DNA from: an uncultured Caldimonas sp.
Lineage (GTDB): Bacteria > Pseudomonadota > Gammaproteobacteria > Burkholderiales > Burkholderiaceae
Assembly (NCBI RefSeq): GCF_946480305.1
Contig: NZ_CAMLJQ010000015.1
Coordinates: 32,019-96,018 of the forward strand
DNA length: 64,000 nt
Direction: 5' to 3'
Positions 1 to 8,618 of this stretch are shown in pieces (the first letter of the stretch is position 1; the number at the start of each line of letters is the position of its first letter). The notes beneath the pieces are model-generated. The model made no database searches, was not told the origin of the DNA, and was given only the letters and a program-made list of their open reading frames with translations. Position numbers and translations under genes: made by a program.

Positions 1-1
1 G

Positions 2-1015
2 CGCCAGCTTCAAGACCTGGGCCATACGGTGATATTTCTCATCGGCGACTTCACGTCGATGATCGGCGACCCCTCCGGGCGCAACACCACCCGTCCGCCG
101 CTGACGCCCGAGCAGATCAAGGCCAACGCGGAGACCTACTACAAGCAGGCCAGCCTGGTGCTCGACCCGGCGCGCACAGAGATCCGCTACAACTCCGAAT
201 GGAGCGACCCGCTGGGTGCCCGGGGCATGATCCAGCTCGCCGCCAAGTACACGGTGGCCCGGATGATGGAGCGTGACGATTTCACGAAACGTTTCAAGGC
301 CGGCACCCCGATCTCGGTGCACGAATTCCTCTATCCGCTGATGCAGGGCTACGACTCGGTGGCGCTGAAGGCCGATCTGGAGCTCGGCGGCACCGACCAG
401 AAGTTCAACCTGCTGATGGGGCGCCACCTGCAGCAGGAATACGGCCAGGAGCCGCAGTGCATCCTGACGATGCCGCTGCTCGAAGGGCTGGACGGCGTCG
501 AGAAGATGTCGAAGTCCAAGGGCAACTACGTCGGCATCGCAGAGCACCCGAACGAGATGTTCGGCAAGCTGATGAGCATCTCCGACGTGCTGATGTGGCG
601 CTACTTCGAGTTGCTCAGCTTCCGCCCGCTCGGCGAGATCGCCAAGCTGAAGGCCGAGTGCGAGTCGGGCCGCAACCCGCGCGACGCGAAGGTGATGCTG
701 GCGCAGGAGATCGTGGCGCGCTTCCACTCGGCGCGCGCGGCCGAGGAGGCGCTGGCGGACTTCAACAACCGCGCGAAGGGCGGCATCCCGGACGACATTC
801 CCGAGGTGACCCTCACCGGCGCACCTCTCGGCATCGGCGCACTGCTGAAGCAGGCCGGGCTGGCGCCGTCGAGCAGCGAGGCGATGCGTCTGATCGAGCA
901 GGGCGGCGTCAGGATCGACGGCGCGGCCATCAGCGACAAGGGCCTGAAGGTCGAGGCCGGCAGCTTCGTCGTGCAGGTCGGCAAGCGCAAGTTCGCGCGC
1001 ATCACGCTGGGTTGA
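2..1015 (+). CDS. tyrS: Tyrosyl-tRNA synthetase, 5' truncated by window edge
   Basis: This enzyme charges tRNA-Tyr with tyrosine in the cytoplasm. The frame is open from base 2 with no start, so the gene enters from the left; 337 residues are visible of about 410 expected. The class I HIGH motif must lie just outside the window. The KMSKS signature is intact at bases 503-517. An S4 RNA-binding domain forms the C-terminus (from about [19 protein letters not shown] to the stop). The motif [14 protein letters not shown] near the left edge is characteristic of the family. The next gene, a cation efflux pump, starts about 30 bases downstream on the same strand. Confidence 0.97.
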   Translation, partial: RQLQDLGHTVIFLIGDFTSMIGDPSGRNTTRPPLTPEQIKANAETYYKQASLVLDPARTEIRYNSEWSDPLGARGMIQLAAKYTVARMMERDDFTKRFKAGTPISVHEFLYPLMQGYDSVALKADLELGGTDQKFNLLMGRHLQQEYGQEPQCILTMPLLEGLDGVEKMSKSKGNYVGIAEHPNEMFGKLMSISDVLMWRYFELLSFRPLGEIAKLKAECESGRNPRDAKVMLAQEIVARFHSARAAEEALADFNNRAKGGIPDDIPEVTLTGAPLGIGALLKQAGLAPSSSEAMRLIEQGGVRIDGAAISDKGLKVEAGSFVVQVGKRKFARITLG

Positions 1016-1044
1016 GACGCGCACCGGTGGCGAACCGAGCCGGC

Positions 1045-1929
1045 ATGTCGGTCACCGGGTACCTGAAGCTCTCGGTGGTGGCCGCGGTCGCCACGATCGC
1101 GCTCAAGACGGCGGCGTGGTGGTTCACCGGCTCGGTGGGCCTGCTGTCGGATGCGATGGAGTCGTTCGTGAACCTGGCGGCCGCCGTGTTCGCGCTCGCG
1201 ATGGTGACCATCGCGCAGGCTCCGGCCGACGACGACCACCCGTTCGGCCACAACAAGGCGGAGTACTTCTCCAGCGGTTTCGAGGGGCTGCTGATCTTCG
1301 GAGCGGCGCTGGCCATCATCTGGGCGGCCGTGCAGCGCCTGTTCGAGCCGCAGCCGCTGGAAGCGCTGGGGCTGGGGGTCGGCCTGTCGGTGCTCAGCTC
1401 GGTCATCAACGGTGGCGTGGCGTGGTTGCTGCTGCGCGCGGCACGGCGGCACGACTCCATCGCCCTCGAAGCCGATGGCCGGCATCTGATGACCGACGTC
1501 TGGACCTCGATCGGCGTGGCCGGCGGCATCCTGCTCGTGCCGGTCACCGGCTGGCTCTGGCTGGACGCGGCGTTGGCGATCGCGGTGGCCTTGAACATCG
1601 CCCGCGAGGCCTGGAGCCTGATGCGGCGTTCGGTCGACGGCTTGATGGACCGCGCTCTGAATGAAATGGAACGCGAGGCGATCGATCAGGTGTTGCAGCG
1701 GCTTGCCGACGGCGACGTGCGCTTCGACGACTTGCGCACGCGCCGGGCGGCGGGCGCCAAGTTCTGCCAGTTGCACATGCACGTGCCGGGCTCCTGGTCG
1801 CTGGACCTGGCTGCGGCGCGCCGCGAGGAAGTGGAGCGGTCGCTGATGCTGGCCGTGCGTGGCTTGCGCGTCACGATCGAGTTGCTGCCCACGCACGTGG
1901 AGCCGGTCGGGCAGACGGCGCCCGGTTGA
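1045..1929 (+). CDS. Cation diffusion facilitator (CDF) family transporter
   Basis: A 294-residue inner-membrane divalent-cation/proton antiporter. About six membrane segments are visible. TM2 carries SDAMES, followed by the histidine-rich HPFGHNKAEYF segment. TM5 carries the HLMTD motif, whose His and Asp together with the TM2 Asp form the CDF transport site. A roughly 90-residue cytoplasmic C-terminal domain follows. Zn, Fe, Co or Mn cannot be told apart by reading. The ATG at 1045 places MSVTGYLKLS directly before TM1; a GTG at 1027 in the same frame is an alternative start. It lies between tyrS and dtd, a neighbourhood common in Burkholderiales. Confidence 0.92.
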   Translation: MSVTGYLKLSVVAAVATIALKTAAWWFTGSVGLLSDAMESFVNLAAAVFALAMVTIAQAPADDDHPFGHNKAEYFSSGFEGLLIFGAALAIIWAAVQRLFEPQPLEALGLGVGLSVLSSVINGGVAWLLLRAARRHDSIALEADGRHLMTDVWTSIGVAGGILLVPVTGWLWLDAALAIAVALNIAREAWSLMRRSVDGLMDRALNEMEREAIDQVLQRLADGDVRFDDLRTRRAAGAKFCQLHMHVPGSWSLDLAAARREEVERSLMLAVRGLRVTIELLPTHVEPVGQTAPG

Positions 1930-1941
1930 GGAGGGAAGGCG

Positions 1942-2388
<447 letters not shown>

Positions 2389-2396
2389 GCGAACAC

Positions 2397-2429
2397 AAAA
2401 AAGCCGCCCGGCCTTGCGGCGGGGCGGCT
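2397..2429 (-). terminator. Intrinsic terminator of the leftward binding-protein gene
   Basis: AGCCGCCC at 2402-2409 pairs with GGGCGGCT at 2422-2429. On the minus strand the stem is followed by a run of six to seven U (the A-run around 2397-2402). It lies between the convergent dtd and the leftward binding-protein gene and terminates the latter. Confidence 0.8.
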
Positions 2430-2457
2430 GTGAGCCTTCAGAGGAAACGGAGATCGA

Positions 2458-3432
2458 TCAGTCGGCGTAGGTGCCGGCGGCCTTGATGACCGGGCCCCAC
2501 TTGTTGATCTCGGACTCGACGAACTTCTTGTGCTCGGCGGGGTTCGTGCGGCCATCGGTCACGATCACCGCACCCAGCGCTTGCTGACGCTTCACGAAGT
2601 CGGGGTCCTGCAGGGCAGCTTTCAGTGCGGCATTGAGCTTGTCGAGCACCGGCTTCGGCGTGCCCTTCGGTGCATACAGGCCGTGCCAGATCGCAACCTG
2701 GAAGCCCTTCAGGCCGGACTCATCCAGCGTCGGCAGGTTCTTCAGCGCGGGCGTGGTCAGGCGCTTCGGGCTCGTGACGGCGTAGGCCTTCACCTTGCCG
2801 CCTTCGATCTGCGCGGTGGTGTTGGTGGTCTGGTCGCACATCAGGTCGACCTGGCCGCCGATCAGGTCGGTCATGGCCGGGCCGGTGCCCTTGTACGGCA
2901 CGGTCACCATCTCGACCTTGACGGTCGACTGGAACATCAGGCCGCACAGGTGCGACGCCGAGCCGAGGCCCGCATTGGCAAGGTTGATCTTGCCCTTGTT
3001 GTCGTTGATCCACTTGGTCAGCTCGGCATAGTTGTTGGCCGGCAGCGTGGGGCGGGCGATCAGCGTCATCGGCACTTCGTTGACGAGGCCGAGGTACTCG
3101 AAGTCTTCCAGCGTCTTGTACTGCAGGTTCCGGTACAGCGCGGGTGCGGTCGACATCGCGATGTGGGCAAGCAGCAGCGTGTAGCCGTCGTTCGACGCCT
3201 TGGCGACCTTGGTCTGGCCCAGCGTGCCGCCGGCACCGGCGACGTTCTCGACGATGATCTGGCCGCCCAGCGGCTTGCGCATGGCTTCTGCCAGGTCGCG
3301 TGCCACCTTGTCGGTCGGCCCGCCCGCGGCAAAGGGCACCACGAAGGTGACCGGCTTCGAGGGATAGTCTTGGGCGTAAGCGCCGGTCGCGGCGAAGGCG
3401 GCGGCGATGGTCGCCATCAGCATGCGTTTCAT
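2458..3432 (-). CDS. Tripartite tricarboxylate transporter (Bug/TctC) substrate-binding protein
   Basis: A 324-residue periplasmic solute-binding protein of the Bug family, which captures small carboxylates for TTT-type transporters. A signal peptide is clear: MKRMLMATIAAAFAATGAYA, with cleavage before QDYPSKPV. The typical N-terminal features follow: YPSKPVTFVVPFAAGGPTD and the VENVAGAGG segment. No tctA/tctB membrane genes are nearby, so it is one of the orphan Bug proteins that are very numerous in Burkholderiales; the substrate is unknown. An intrinsic terminator follows the stop. The start ATG is preceded by GGAGACCC. Confidence 0.92.
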   Translation of the reverse strand: MKRMLMATIAAAFAATGAYAQDYPSKPVTFVVPFAAGGPTDKVARDLAEAMRKPLGGQIIVENVAGAGGTLGQTKVAKASNDGYTLLLAHIAMSTAPALYRNLQYKTLEDFEYLGLVNEVPMTLIARPTLPANNYAELTKWINDNKGKINLANAGLGSASHLCGLMFQSTVKVEMVTVPYKGTGPAMTDLIGGQVDLMCDQTTNTTAQIEGGKVKAYAVTSPKRLTTPALKNLPTLDESGLKGFQVAIWHGLYAPKGTPKPVLDKLNAALKAALQDPDFVKRQQALGAVIVTDGRTNPAEHKKFVESEINKWGPVIKAAGTYAD

Positions 3433-3650
3433 GGCAGGGTCTCCTTGTGGTTGGCAGGGGGGTGAAACGCCGTGATGCTAGGTCTGCGGCACCGCTTCCG
3501 CATGACGGAAACTACGTAAGCCCGGGTAAGCCTTGACGCAAGGCGGCTGCTCGCGCTTATGTGGTTTTGGAGATAAACGAATTCCGATTCTGTATTGGAC
3601 GCATATAAGCCGCCGGGCGTACCCTGCCGGCTCGTCTCAGGAGTCCGGTC

Positions 3651-4205
3651 GTGATGAGTCGGTTGTCTTCGATCCTTTGCCACGCTCTCGTGCTGGCCGC
3701 GGCATTCGCGGTGCTGCCGGCCCGAGCCGACGTGTTGTCGGCCCATGCCGCGCAGCAGGCGGTCGCCCGCGGAGCCATCGTCTGGGACGTGCGTTCCGAG
3801 TCGCGATATGCGGCAGGCCACCTGCCAGGCGCTGTGCAGGCAGCCTGGTCGAGTGGCGATTCGCTTTCCGCGCTGCAAACGGCGGTGTCGGAGGCCGGCA
3901 TCGATTTGTCTCGCGAAGTGCTGCTCTATGGCGACGCCGGTGACGCGGCTGCGGGCAGCCTGTATGCCGAACTGCAGCGCGTTGCGCCGGGCCGCGTGCA
4001 TTGGCTGGTCGGTGGCGTGCAGGAATGGGTGATGAGCGGGCAGGCCCTCACGCAGGCCGCCGCCGTTCGTGCGCCGGTGCCGCAGCGCCTGGTGGTGCTG
4101 CGGGGCGACCAGGTCGAGCATCCGCGCATGGCTGCCGATGCACTGCGCCGCACGCGAGCCTGGCAGGCCGATTCGCTGGCGCTGATCGAGGCGCGCGCCG
4201 ACTGA
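3651..4205 (+). CDS. Exported rhodanese-like protein lacking the catalytic cysteine
   Basis: A 184-residue protein with an N-terminal signal peptide (cleavage near ARA-DV, residue 27) and one rhodanese-fold domain. The WDVRSESRYAAGHLPGA motif is the typical N-terminal CDC25-like element. The active-site loop, which normally reads CxxGxRS, is here YGDAGDAAA (about residues 93-101), with no Cys. Sulfurtransferase activity is therefore unlikely and a binding or structural role in the periplasm is inferred. The start is GTG 3651 or the adjacent ATG 3654, behind CAGGAG. It diverges from the binding-protein gene and ends in a strong terminator. A 218-bp region upstream holds no gene. Confidence 0.8.
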   Translation: MMSRLSSILCHALVLAAAFAVLPARADVLSAHAAQQAVARGAIVWDVRSESRYAAGHLPGAVQAAWSSGDSLSALQTAVSEAGIDLSREVLLYGDAGDAAAGSLYAELQRVAPGRVHWLVGGVQEWVMSGQALTQAAAVRAPVPQRLVVLRGDQVEHPRMAADALRRTRAWQADSLALIEARAD

Positions 4206-4229
4206 AGACCACCCCTGTTTCCATACGCG

Positions 4230-4254
4230 AGGCCTGCACAATGCAGGCCTTTTC
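4230..4254 (+). terminator. Intrinsic terminator after the rhodanese-like gene
   Basis: A perfect 9-bp stem, AGGCCTGCA (4230-4238) with TGCAGGCCT (4242-4250), has a CAA loop and is followed by TTTTC. It ends the transcript of the rhodanese-like gene and separates it from the cupin gene 18 bases further on. Confidence 0.85.
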
Positions 4255-4271
4255 ATTGGCACCCGGCCCTC

Positions 4272-4649
4272 ATGACCCGCGGCATCGTTCGATTCGATCC
4301 TCCTGACACCGCCCCGACTGTCGACCGGCCCCGGCCCGACCGGCTGCTGCAAGGCAACCCCCGGCGCGATACCTGGACGCTCTACGAAAGTGCGAGCAAG
4401 GACCTCAGCTGCGGCATCTGGCACTGCGAGGTCGGGGCGTGGCGCATCGTGTTCCCGGCAGGCAAGGAGGAGTACTTCTTCGTGCTCGAAGGCGTCGTGC
4501 GGCTGCATGACGTACACGGCAGCGTCACGGAAGTGCGCGCGGGGCAGGGCGCCGTGATTCCGGCGGGCTTCGAGGGGGTGTTCGAGGTGGTCGAGCCCGT
4601 GCGCAAGCACTTCGTGGTCGTCGAGCGTGCGGTGACGGCTCAGTCGTAG
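4272..4649 (+). CDS. Cupin domain protein (DUF861 / Cupin_3 type)
   Basis: A 125-residue cytoplasmic single-domain cupin. The barrel is recognisable from WRIVFPAGKEEYFFVLEGVVRL through VRAGQGAVIPAGFEGVFEV. These match the Cupin_3 family, which includes ureidoglycine aminohydrolase-like and many uncharacterised proteins. The canonical metal-binding His positions are not clearly present, so activity cannot be assigned. Its 3' end overlaps the 3' end of the convergent CoA-ligase gene by 10 bases. The ribosome binding site is weak. Confidence 0.8.
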   Translation: MTRGIVRFDPPDTAPTVDRPRPDRLLQGNPRRDTWTLYESASKDLSCGIWHCEVGAWRIVFPAGKEEYFFVLEGVVRLHDVHGSVTEVRAGQGAVIPAGFEGVFEVVEPVRKHFVVVERAVTAQS

Positions 4650-5905
4650 CTGCGCGCGTCCTCGATCACCTTGCCGTCGTTGGGCAGGCGGCCCGGTGCC
4701 ACCAGCTGCACGTCGCAGCGCAGCTTGGTCACGTCGCGCACCGTCTCGGCCACGCGCGAGGCCAGGCCATCGGGCAGGCCCTCCACCTCGGCGTGCAGCG
4801 TCATCTGGTCCTGCGCCATCGCGCCGGTCACGACCAGGCGTGCGCGCTTCAACTCGGGGTGGCGGCCCACCACCTCGGCCACCTGGCTCGGGTGCACGAA
4901 CATGCCGCGCACCTTGGTGGTCTGGTCGGCGCGCCCCATCCAGCCCTTGATGCGCGTGTTGGTGCGACCGGTCGGGCACCGCCCGGGCAGCACAGCCGAC
5001 AGATCGCCGGTGCCGAAGCGGATCAGCGGGTAGTCCGGGTTCAGCGTGGTCACCACCACCTCGCCCACCTCGCCGTCCGGCACGGGCTCGCCGGTGCCGG
5101 GCCGCACGATCTCCACGATGATCTGCTCGTCGAGCACCAGCCCTTCGCGCGCCGGCGTTTCGTAGGCGATCAGGCCGAGATCGGCCGTGGCATAGCACTG
5201 GTAGCCGTCGATGCCCTGAGACTGGAACACCTGCCGCAGCGACGGCGGGAAGGCCTCGCCGGAGACCAGTGCCTTGCGCAGGTGGGGCAGTGCTTGGCCT
5301 GCTTCCACGGCCTTGTCGAGCAGGATCTTCAGGAAGCTCGGCGTGCCGATGTAGCCGTCGGGGCGCAGGTCGAGCATGGCCTGCAGTTGCAGTTCGGTGT
5401 TGCCCACGCCGCCGGGGAAGACGGTGCAACCCACCGCGTGCGCTCCGGTCTCCATCATCGAACCGGCAGGGGTGAGGTGGTAGCTGAAGCTGTTGTGCGC
5501 CAGGTCGCCAGCCCGGAAGCCGGCGGCAAATACGGCGCGCCCCGCACGCCAGTAATCGGGTGCGGCGCCCTCGGGTTCGTACAGGCCACCGGGCGACTGG
5601 AATGCTCGCCGTGCGTGCGCATTGCTGCGGGCAGCCCCCCAGCCGATCGCCGCAAAACCACCGAACGGGTCGTGTGCACGGCCGGCCTTCTGACGCTCCA
5701 TCAACTCGTGCTTGCGCGTGACCGGCAGGCGCGCGAGTGCAGCGCGGGACGTGACGGCCTGCGCCTCGACGCCATCGAGTACCGCTCCCATCGCAGGCGC
5801 ATGCCGCTGCGCATGCGCGATCTGCCCAGGCAGGGCCTGCAGCAGCTGCTCCTCGCGCTGCTGCGGATCGCGCGTTTCGAGCGGGTCGTAGTACTCGCTG
5901 CTCAT
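4640..5905 (-). CDS. Phenylacetate-CoA ligase-like AMP-forming ligase (PaaK family)
   Basis: A 421-residue adenylate-forming enzyme, expected to activate an aromatic or other carboxylic acid to its CoA thioester. PaaK-family traits are visible: YIGTPSFLKILLDKA, the VSGEAFPPSLRQVF segment, the TTLNPDYPLIRFGTGDLS core motif, and a C-terminal GMFVHPSQVAEV lid domain. The start ATG at 5905 overlaps the stop of the upstream 95-residue gene (ATGA). It is the last gene of the Liv transporter operon, which begins with another, unrelated-length acyl-CoA synthetase. This implies uptake of an organic acid coupled to CoA activation; the substrate is unknown. Confidence 0.88.
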   Translation of the reverse strand: MSSEYYDPLETRDPQQREEQLLQALPGQIAHAQRHAPAMGAVLDGVEAQAVTSRAALARLPVTRKHELMERQKAGRAHDPFGGFAAIGWGAARSNAHARRAFQSPGGLYEPEGAAPDYWRAGRAVFAAGFRAGDLAHNSFSYHLTPAGSMMETGAHAVGCTVFPGGVGNTELQLQAMLDLRPDGYIGTPSFLKILLDKAVEAGQALPHLRKALVSGEAFPPSLRQVFQSQGIDGYQCYATADLGLIAYETPAREGLVLDEQIIVEIVRPGTGEPVPDGEVGEVVVTTLNPDYPLIRFGTGDLSAVLPGRCPTGRTNTRIKGWMGRADQTTKVRGMFVHPSQVAEVVGRHPELKRARLVVTGAMAQDQMTLHAEVEGLPDGLASRVAETVRDVTKLRCDVQLVAPGRLPNDGKVIEDARSYD

Positions 5906-6189
5906 TCGTCGCTCCAGCGTCCGAGACGGCGCTTGATCTCGTCGGTGAACTGGCGCACGTCGGCGCTGTTCTTCAGCGTGCGCGTGTCCCATTCGGGTGA
6001 GCGGGCGGGTCGCTTCGCGACACGGGCCTGCAGTGCTCCGCCGTCCACGCCCAGCTCGATCACGCGCTGGCCCTGCAGATCGAATCCGTTGCCGCGTTCG
6101 GCAAGCGGGCGCAGCTCTCGCAGCGTGCGCTTCAGTTGCACGAGTGCCTCGTCGGGCTTGAAGGGGGGTGGTGCGAAGAAGTCGTCCAT
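5902..6189 (-). CDS. Small hypothetical protein in the Liv/CoA-ligase operon
   Basis: A 95-residue soluble, charged protein with no signal peptide and no motif I recognise. It opens with MDDFFAPPPFKPDEALVQLKR, then has a predicted helical, Arg-rich stretch and ends RRLGRWSDE. The stop overlaps the ligase start by four bases and the start lies 22 bases after livF, so it is translationally coupled within the operon. Its constant position between an ATPase gene and a PaaK-like ligase suggests a role linked to the ligase, but this is inference. Confidence 0.8.
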   Translation of the reverse strand: MDDFFAPPPFKPDEALVQLKRTLRELRPLAERGNGFDLQGQRVIELGVDGGALQARVAKRPARSPEWDTRTLKNSADVRQFTDEIKRRLGRWSDE

Positions 6190-6211
6190 CTGTATCTCCC
6201 TTGTGGCAGCT

Positions 6212-7024
6212 TCAGGCCAGCCAGCGCTTGCGGCGCTTGTAGCTCTTCACGTCGCGGAAGCTCTTGCGGTCGCCCCCACCCATGCCGAGGTAGAACTCCT
6301 TCACATCCTCGTTCTCGGCAAGCGCCTTGGCCGCACCGTCCATCACGATGCGCCCGTTCTCGAGGATGTAGCCGTAGTCGGCGTAGCGCAGCGCCATGTT
6401 GGTGTTCTGCTCCGCGAGCAGGAAGGTCACGCCCTCGCGGGCGTTCAAGTCCTTCACGATGCCGAACACCTCTTCGACGATCTGCGGTGCCAGCCCCATC
6501 GACGGCTCGTCCAGCAGCACCATCTTCGGGTTGGCCATCAGCGCCCTGCCGATCGCGCACATCTGCTGCTCGCCACCGGAGGTGTAGGCCGCCTGAGACT
6601 GGCGGCGCGTCTTCAGTCGGGGAAAGTAGTTGTAGACCTTCTCCAGCGTCTCGCTGACGGCGGCCTTGCCGTCGCGCCGCGTGTAGGCGCCGGTCATCAG
6701 GTTCTCCTCGATGGTGAGGTGGCCGAAGCAGTGGCGGCCTTCCATCACCTGGATCACGCCGCGGTGCACGAGATCGGCGGGCGTCAGCGCCTCGATGCGC
6801 TCGCCGCGCAGCTCGATCGAGCCCTTGGTCACCTCGCCGCGCTCGCCGCTCAGCAGGTTGCTGACGGCGCGCAGCGTGGTCGTCTTGCCGGCGCCGTTGC
6901 CGCCTAGCAGCGCGACGATGCTGCGCTCCGGCACGTTCAGCGACACGCCCTTGAGCACCAGGATCACGTGGTTGTAGATGACCTCGATGCCGTTGACGTT
7001 GAGCAGTGTTTGCGGTGTCGTCAT
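6212..7024 (-). CDS. livF: Branched-chain amino acid-type ABC transporter ATP-binding protein LivF
   Basis: A 270-residue cytoplasmic ATPase subunit. Walker A GGNGAGKT is at residues 41-48, the ABC signature SGGEQQ at 149-154, and Walker B MVLLDEP ends near 174. The order and the HCFGHLTIEENLM segment match LivF. A basic C-terminal extension (KSFRDVKSYKRRKRWLA) is longer than in Escherichia coli LivF (about 237 residues) but common in the CoA-ligase-associated version. It follows the binding-protein gene, separated by two stable intercistronic hairpins. Confidence 0.93.
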   Translation of the reverse strand: MTTPQTLLNVNGIEVIYNHVILVLKGVSLNVPERSIVALLGGNGAGKTTTLRAVSNLLSGERGEVTKGSIELRGERIEALTPADLVHRGVIQVMEGRHCFGHLTIEENLMTGAYTRRDGKAAVSETLEKVYNYFPRLKTRRQSQAAYTSGGEQQMCAIGRALMANPKMVLLDEPSMGLAPQIVEEVFGIVKDLNAREGVTFLLAEQNTNMALRYADYGYILENGRIVMDGAAKALAENEDVKEFYLGMGGGDRKSFRDVKSYKRRKRWLA

Positions 7025-7037
7025 GTTTCACCTTTGA

Positions 7038-7089
7038 CTCATGCAAGCCCCGCCAGCGGGGCTTGCATGAGAGGGCTCTTGCGAGCCCT
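7038..7089 (-). promoter_or_regulatory. Tandem intercistronic hairpins between binding-protein gene and livF
   Basis: Two inverted repeats sit in the 82-bp gap. A perfect 14-bp stem (7038-7051 with 7058-7071, loop GCCAGC) and a perfect 7-bp stem (7072-7078 with 7083-7089, loop TTGC) are visible. Neither is followed by a U-tract in the leftward direction, so they look like mRNA-stabilising or partial-attenuation structures rather than full terminators. They would let the upstream binding protein accumulate more than the downstream ATPase. Confidence 0.65.
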
Positions 7090-7106
7090 TTCGGGATGGA
7101 TGCCGA

Positions 7107-8447
7107 TCAGCTCTGGCAATCCGCCGGCGTGCGGCGCTCGATCTTCTTTTCGGCGGCGTACTTGTCGGCTGCAGCACGCACCATGGGCTTGATCAGCTGC
7201 TCGTCGGCCTGCAGCCAGTCGGAGGTGAACTCCCACTTGCTGCCGTTCCACGTGTGCACGCGCGCCCAGTTGGCGCCGAGGTGGTCGACGCAACTCGTGC
7301 TGACCGGCCGCATCACGCCCGCGAAGCCGAGCGCGTCGAGCTTCTTCTGGTCGAGCGCGAGGTTCTCCAGGCCCCAGCGCACCTGCTCGCCGGTTACCGG
7401 CTTGCCCTTGCCGTAGCGCTCCTGTGCGCGGCGTACGCCCTCGACGGCGAGCATTGCGGAGATGGCGCCGCGCATGTAGAGCACGGAGCCGACCTCTTCC
7501 TTCGGTCCGGTGCCCTGGTTCTTGCCGTGCACCATGCTCAGGATGTCCTTCACCACCTGCGAGTTCGGCTCGGCACCGTGCTGCATCGTTACCGCGTTGT
7601 AGCCCTTGGCACCTTCACCCACGTCCTTCACGTCGGGTTCGGCGCCGGCCCACCACACGCCGTACATCTTGTCGCGCGGGTAGCCGGTGGCCTGGGCCTC
7701 CTTCAGCGCCGTGGAGTTCATCACGCCCCAGCCCCACAACAGCACGTAGTCGGGCCGGCTCTGGCGTACCTGCAGCCAGGTCGACTTCTGCTCGACGCCC
7801 GGAGCCGTGACCGGCAGCAGCTGCAGGTCGAAGCCGTGCATCTTGGAGCGCTCCTGCAGCAGAGGGATCGGCTCCTTGCCGTAGGGACTGTCGTGGTAGA
7901 CCAGCGCGATCTTCTTGCCGCGCAGCTTCGCCAGGCCGCCTTCTTTCTTGCCGATGTGCTGCACCAGCGCATCGGCTGCGACCCAGTAGGTACCGATCAG
8001 CGGGAAGTTCCACTTGAACACGCCGCCGTCCTGCGACTCGCTGCGGCCGTAGCCCGCGGTGATGACGGGAATCTTGTCGATCGGCGCCTTTTCGGTGAGC
8101 GCGAAAGTGGCGCCCGTGGACAACGGCTGGAACATCGTGGCGCCGCCGTTCTTGCCCTTCAGGCGCTCGTAGCACTCGACGCTGCGGCCGGTGTCATAGG
8201 CCGTCTCGCATTCCTCGAACACGATCTTCACGCCGTTGATGCCGCCCTTGGCATTGACGAGTTTCAGGTAATCGACGAAGCCGTTGGCCCACGGCACCCC
8301 GTTCGGCGCATACGGGCCGGTGCGGTACGACAGCACCGGGAAGAACTGCTCCTTCGCGGCCTGTGCATGCGCTGCCGTCGAAGTGAGCGCGATGCTGGCC
8401 GTGCTGAGCACGATGGCCGCGGCGAGAGCGAGCGACTTGAGTTTCAT
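7107..8447 (-). CDS. Branched-chain amino acid-type ABC transporter substrate-binding protein
   Basis: A 446-residue periplasmic binding protein of the LivJ/LivK superfamily (type I periplasmic fold). A long signal peptide precedes AHAQAAKEQ, with likely cleavage after residue about 30. The mature part carries the expected VDYLKLVNAKGGINGVKI and FNFPLIGTYW-like segments. It is longer than classic LivK (about 370) and belongs to the aromatic- or fatty-acid-associated group paired with CoA ligases. A strong AAGGAGACAAGGC leader supports the ATG at 8447; the frame is open 27 codons further upstream but has no comparable site. Hairpins follow its stop. Confidence 0.92.
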   Translation of the reverse strand: MKLKSLALAAAIVLSTASIALTSTAAHAQAAKEQFFPVLSYRTGPYAPNGVPWANGFVDYLKLVNAKGGINGVKIVFEECETAYDTGRSVECYERLKGKNGGATMFQPLSTGATFALTEKAPIDKIPVITAGYGRSESQDGGVFKWNFPLIGTYWVAADALVQHIGKKEGGLAKLRGKKIALVYHDSPYGKEPIPLLQERSKMHGFDLQLLPVTAPGVEQKSTWLQVRQSRPDYVLLWGWGVMNSTALKEAQATGYPRDKMYGVWWAGAEPDVKDVGEGAKGYNAVTMQHGAEPNSQVVKDILSMVHGKNQGTGPKEEVGSVLYMRGAISAMLAVEGVRRAQERYGKGKPVTGEQVRWGLENLALDQKKLDALGFAGVMRPVSTSCVDHLGANWARVHTWNGSKWEFTSDWLQADEQLIKPMVRAAADKYAAEKKIERRTPADCQS

Positions 8448-8521
8448 GCCTTGTCTCCTTATGGGCGTGCACTTTTGTGTGCTGTTGACGTATCGATAAG
8501 AACCGCCGCTCGCGCGCATCC

Positions 8522-8615
8522 GCCCCAACCGAGTGGACGCCGCGGATCCGGCTTTGCCGGTCCGCTGGTGTCGCCCCCTCGAAGGGGGCGCGCGAAGCGC
8601 GTAGGGGGTGAGCCA
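8522..8615. repeat. Dispersed intergenic repeat, copy 1
   Basis: The core (from about 8540 CCGCGGATCCGG through CCCCCTCGAAGGGGG to GTAGGGGGTG) recurs with few changes at 35217-35304. Inside are short hairpins: CCGGCTTTGCCGG, CCCCCTCGAAGGGGG and CGCGCGAAGCGCG. It fills most of the 171-bp gap between livM and the binding-protein gene. Repeats of this design are scattered between genes in this bacterial group; their function is unknown. Confidence 0.75.
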
Positions 8616-8618
8616 TCT

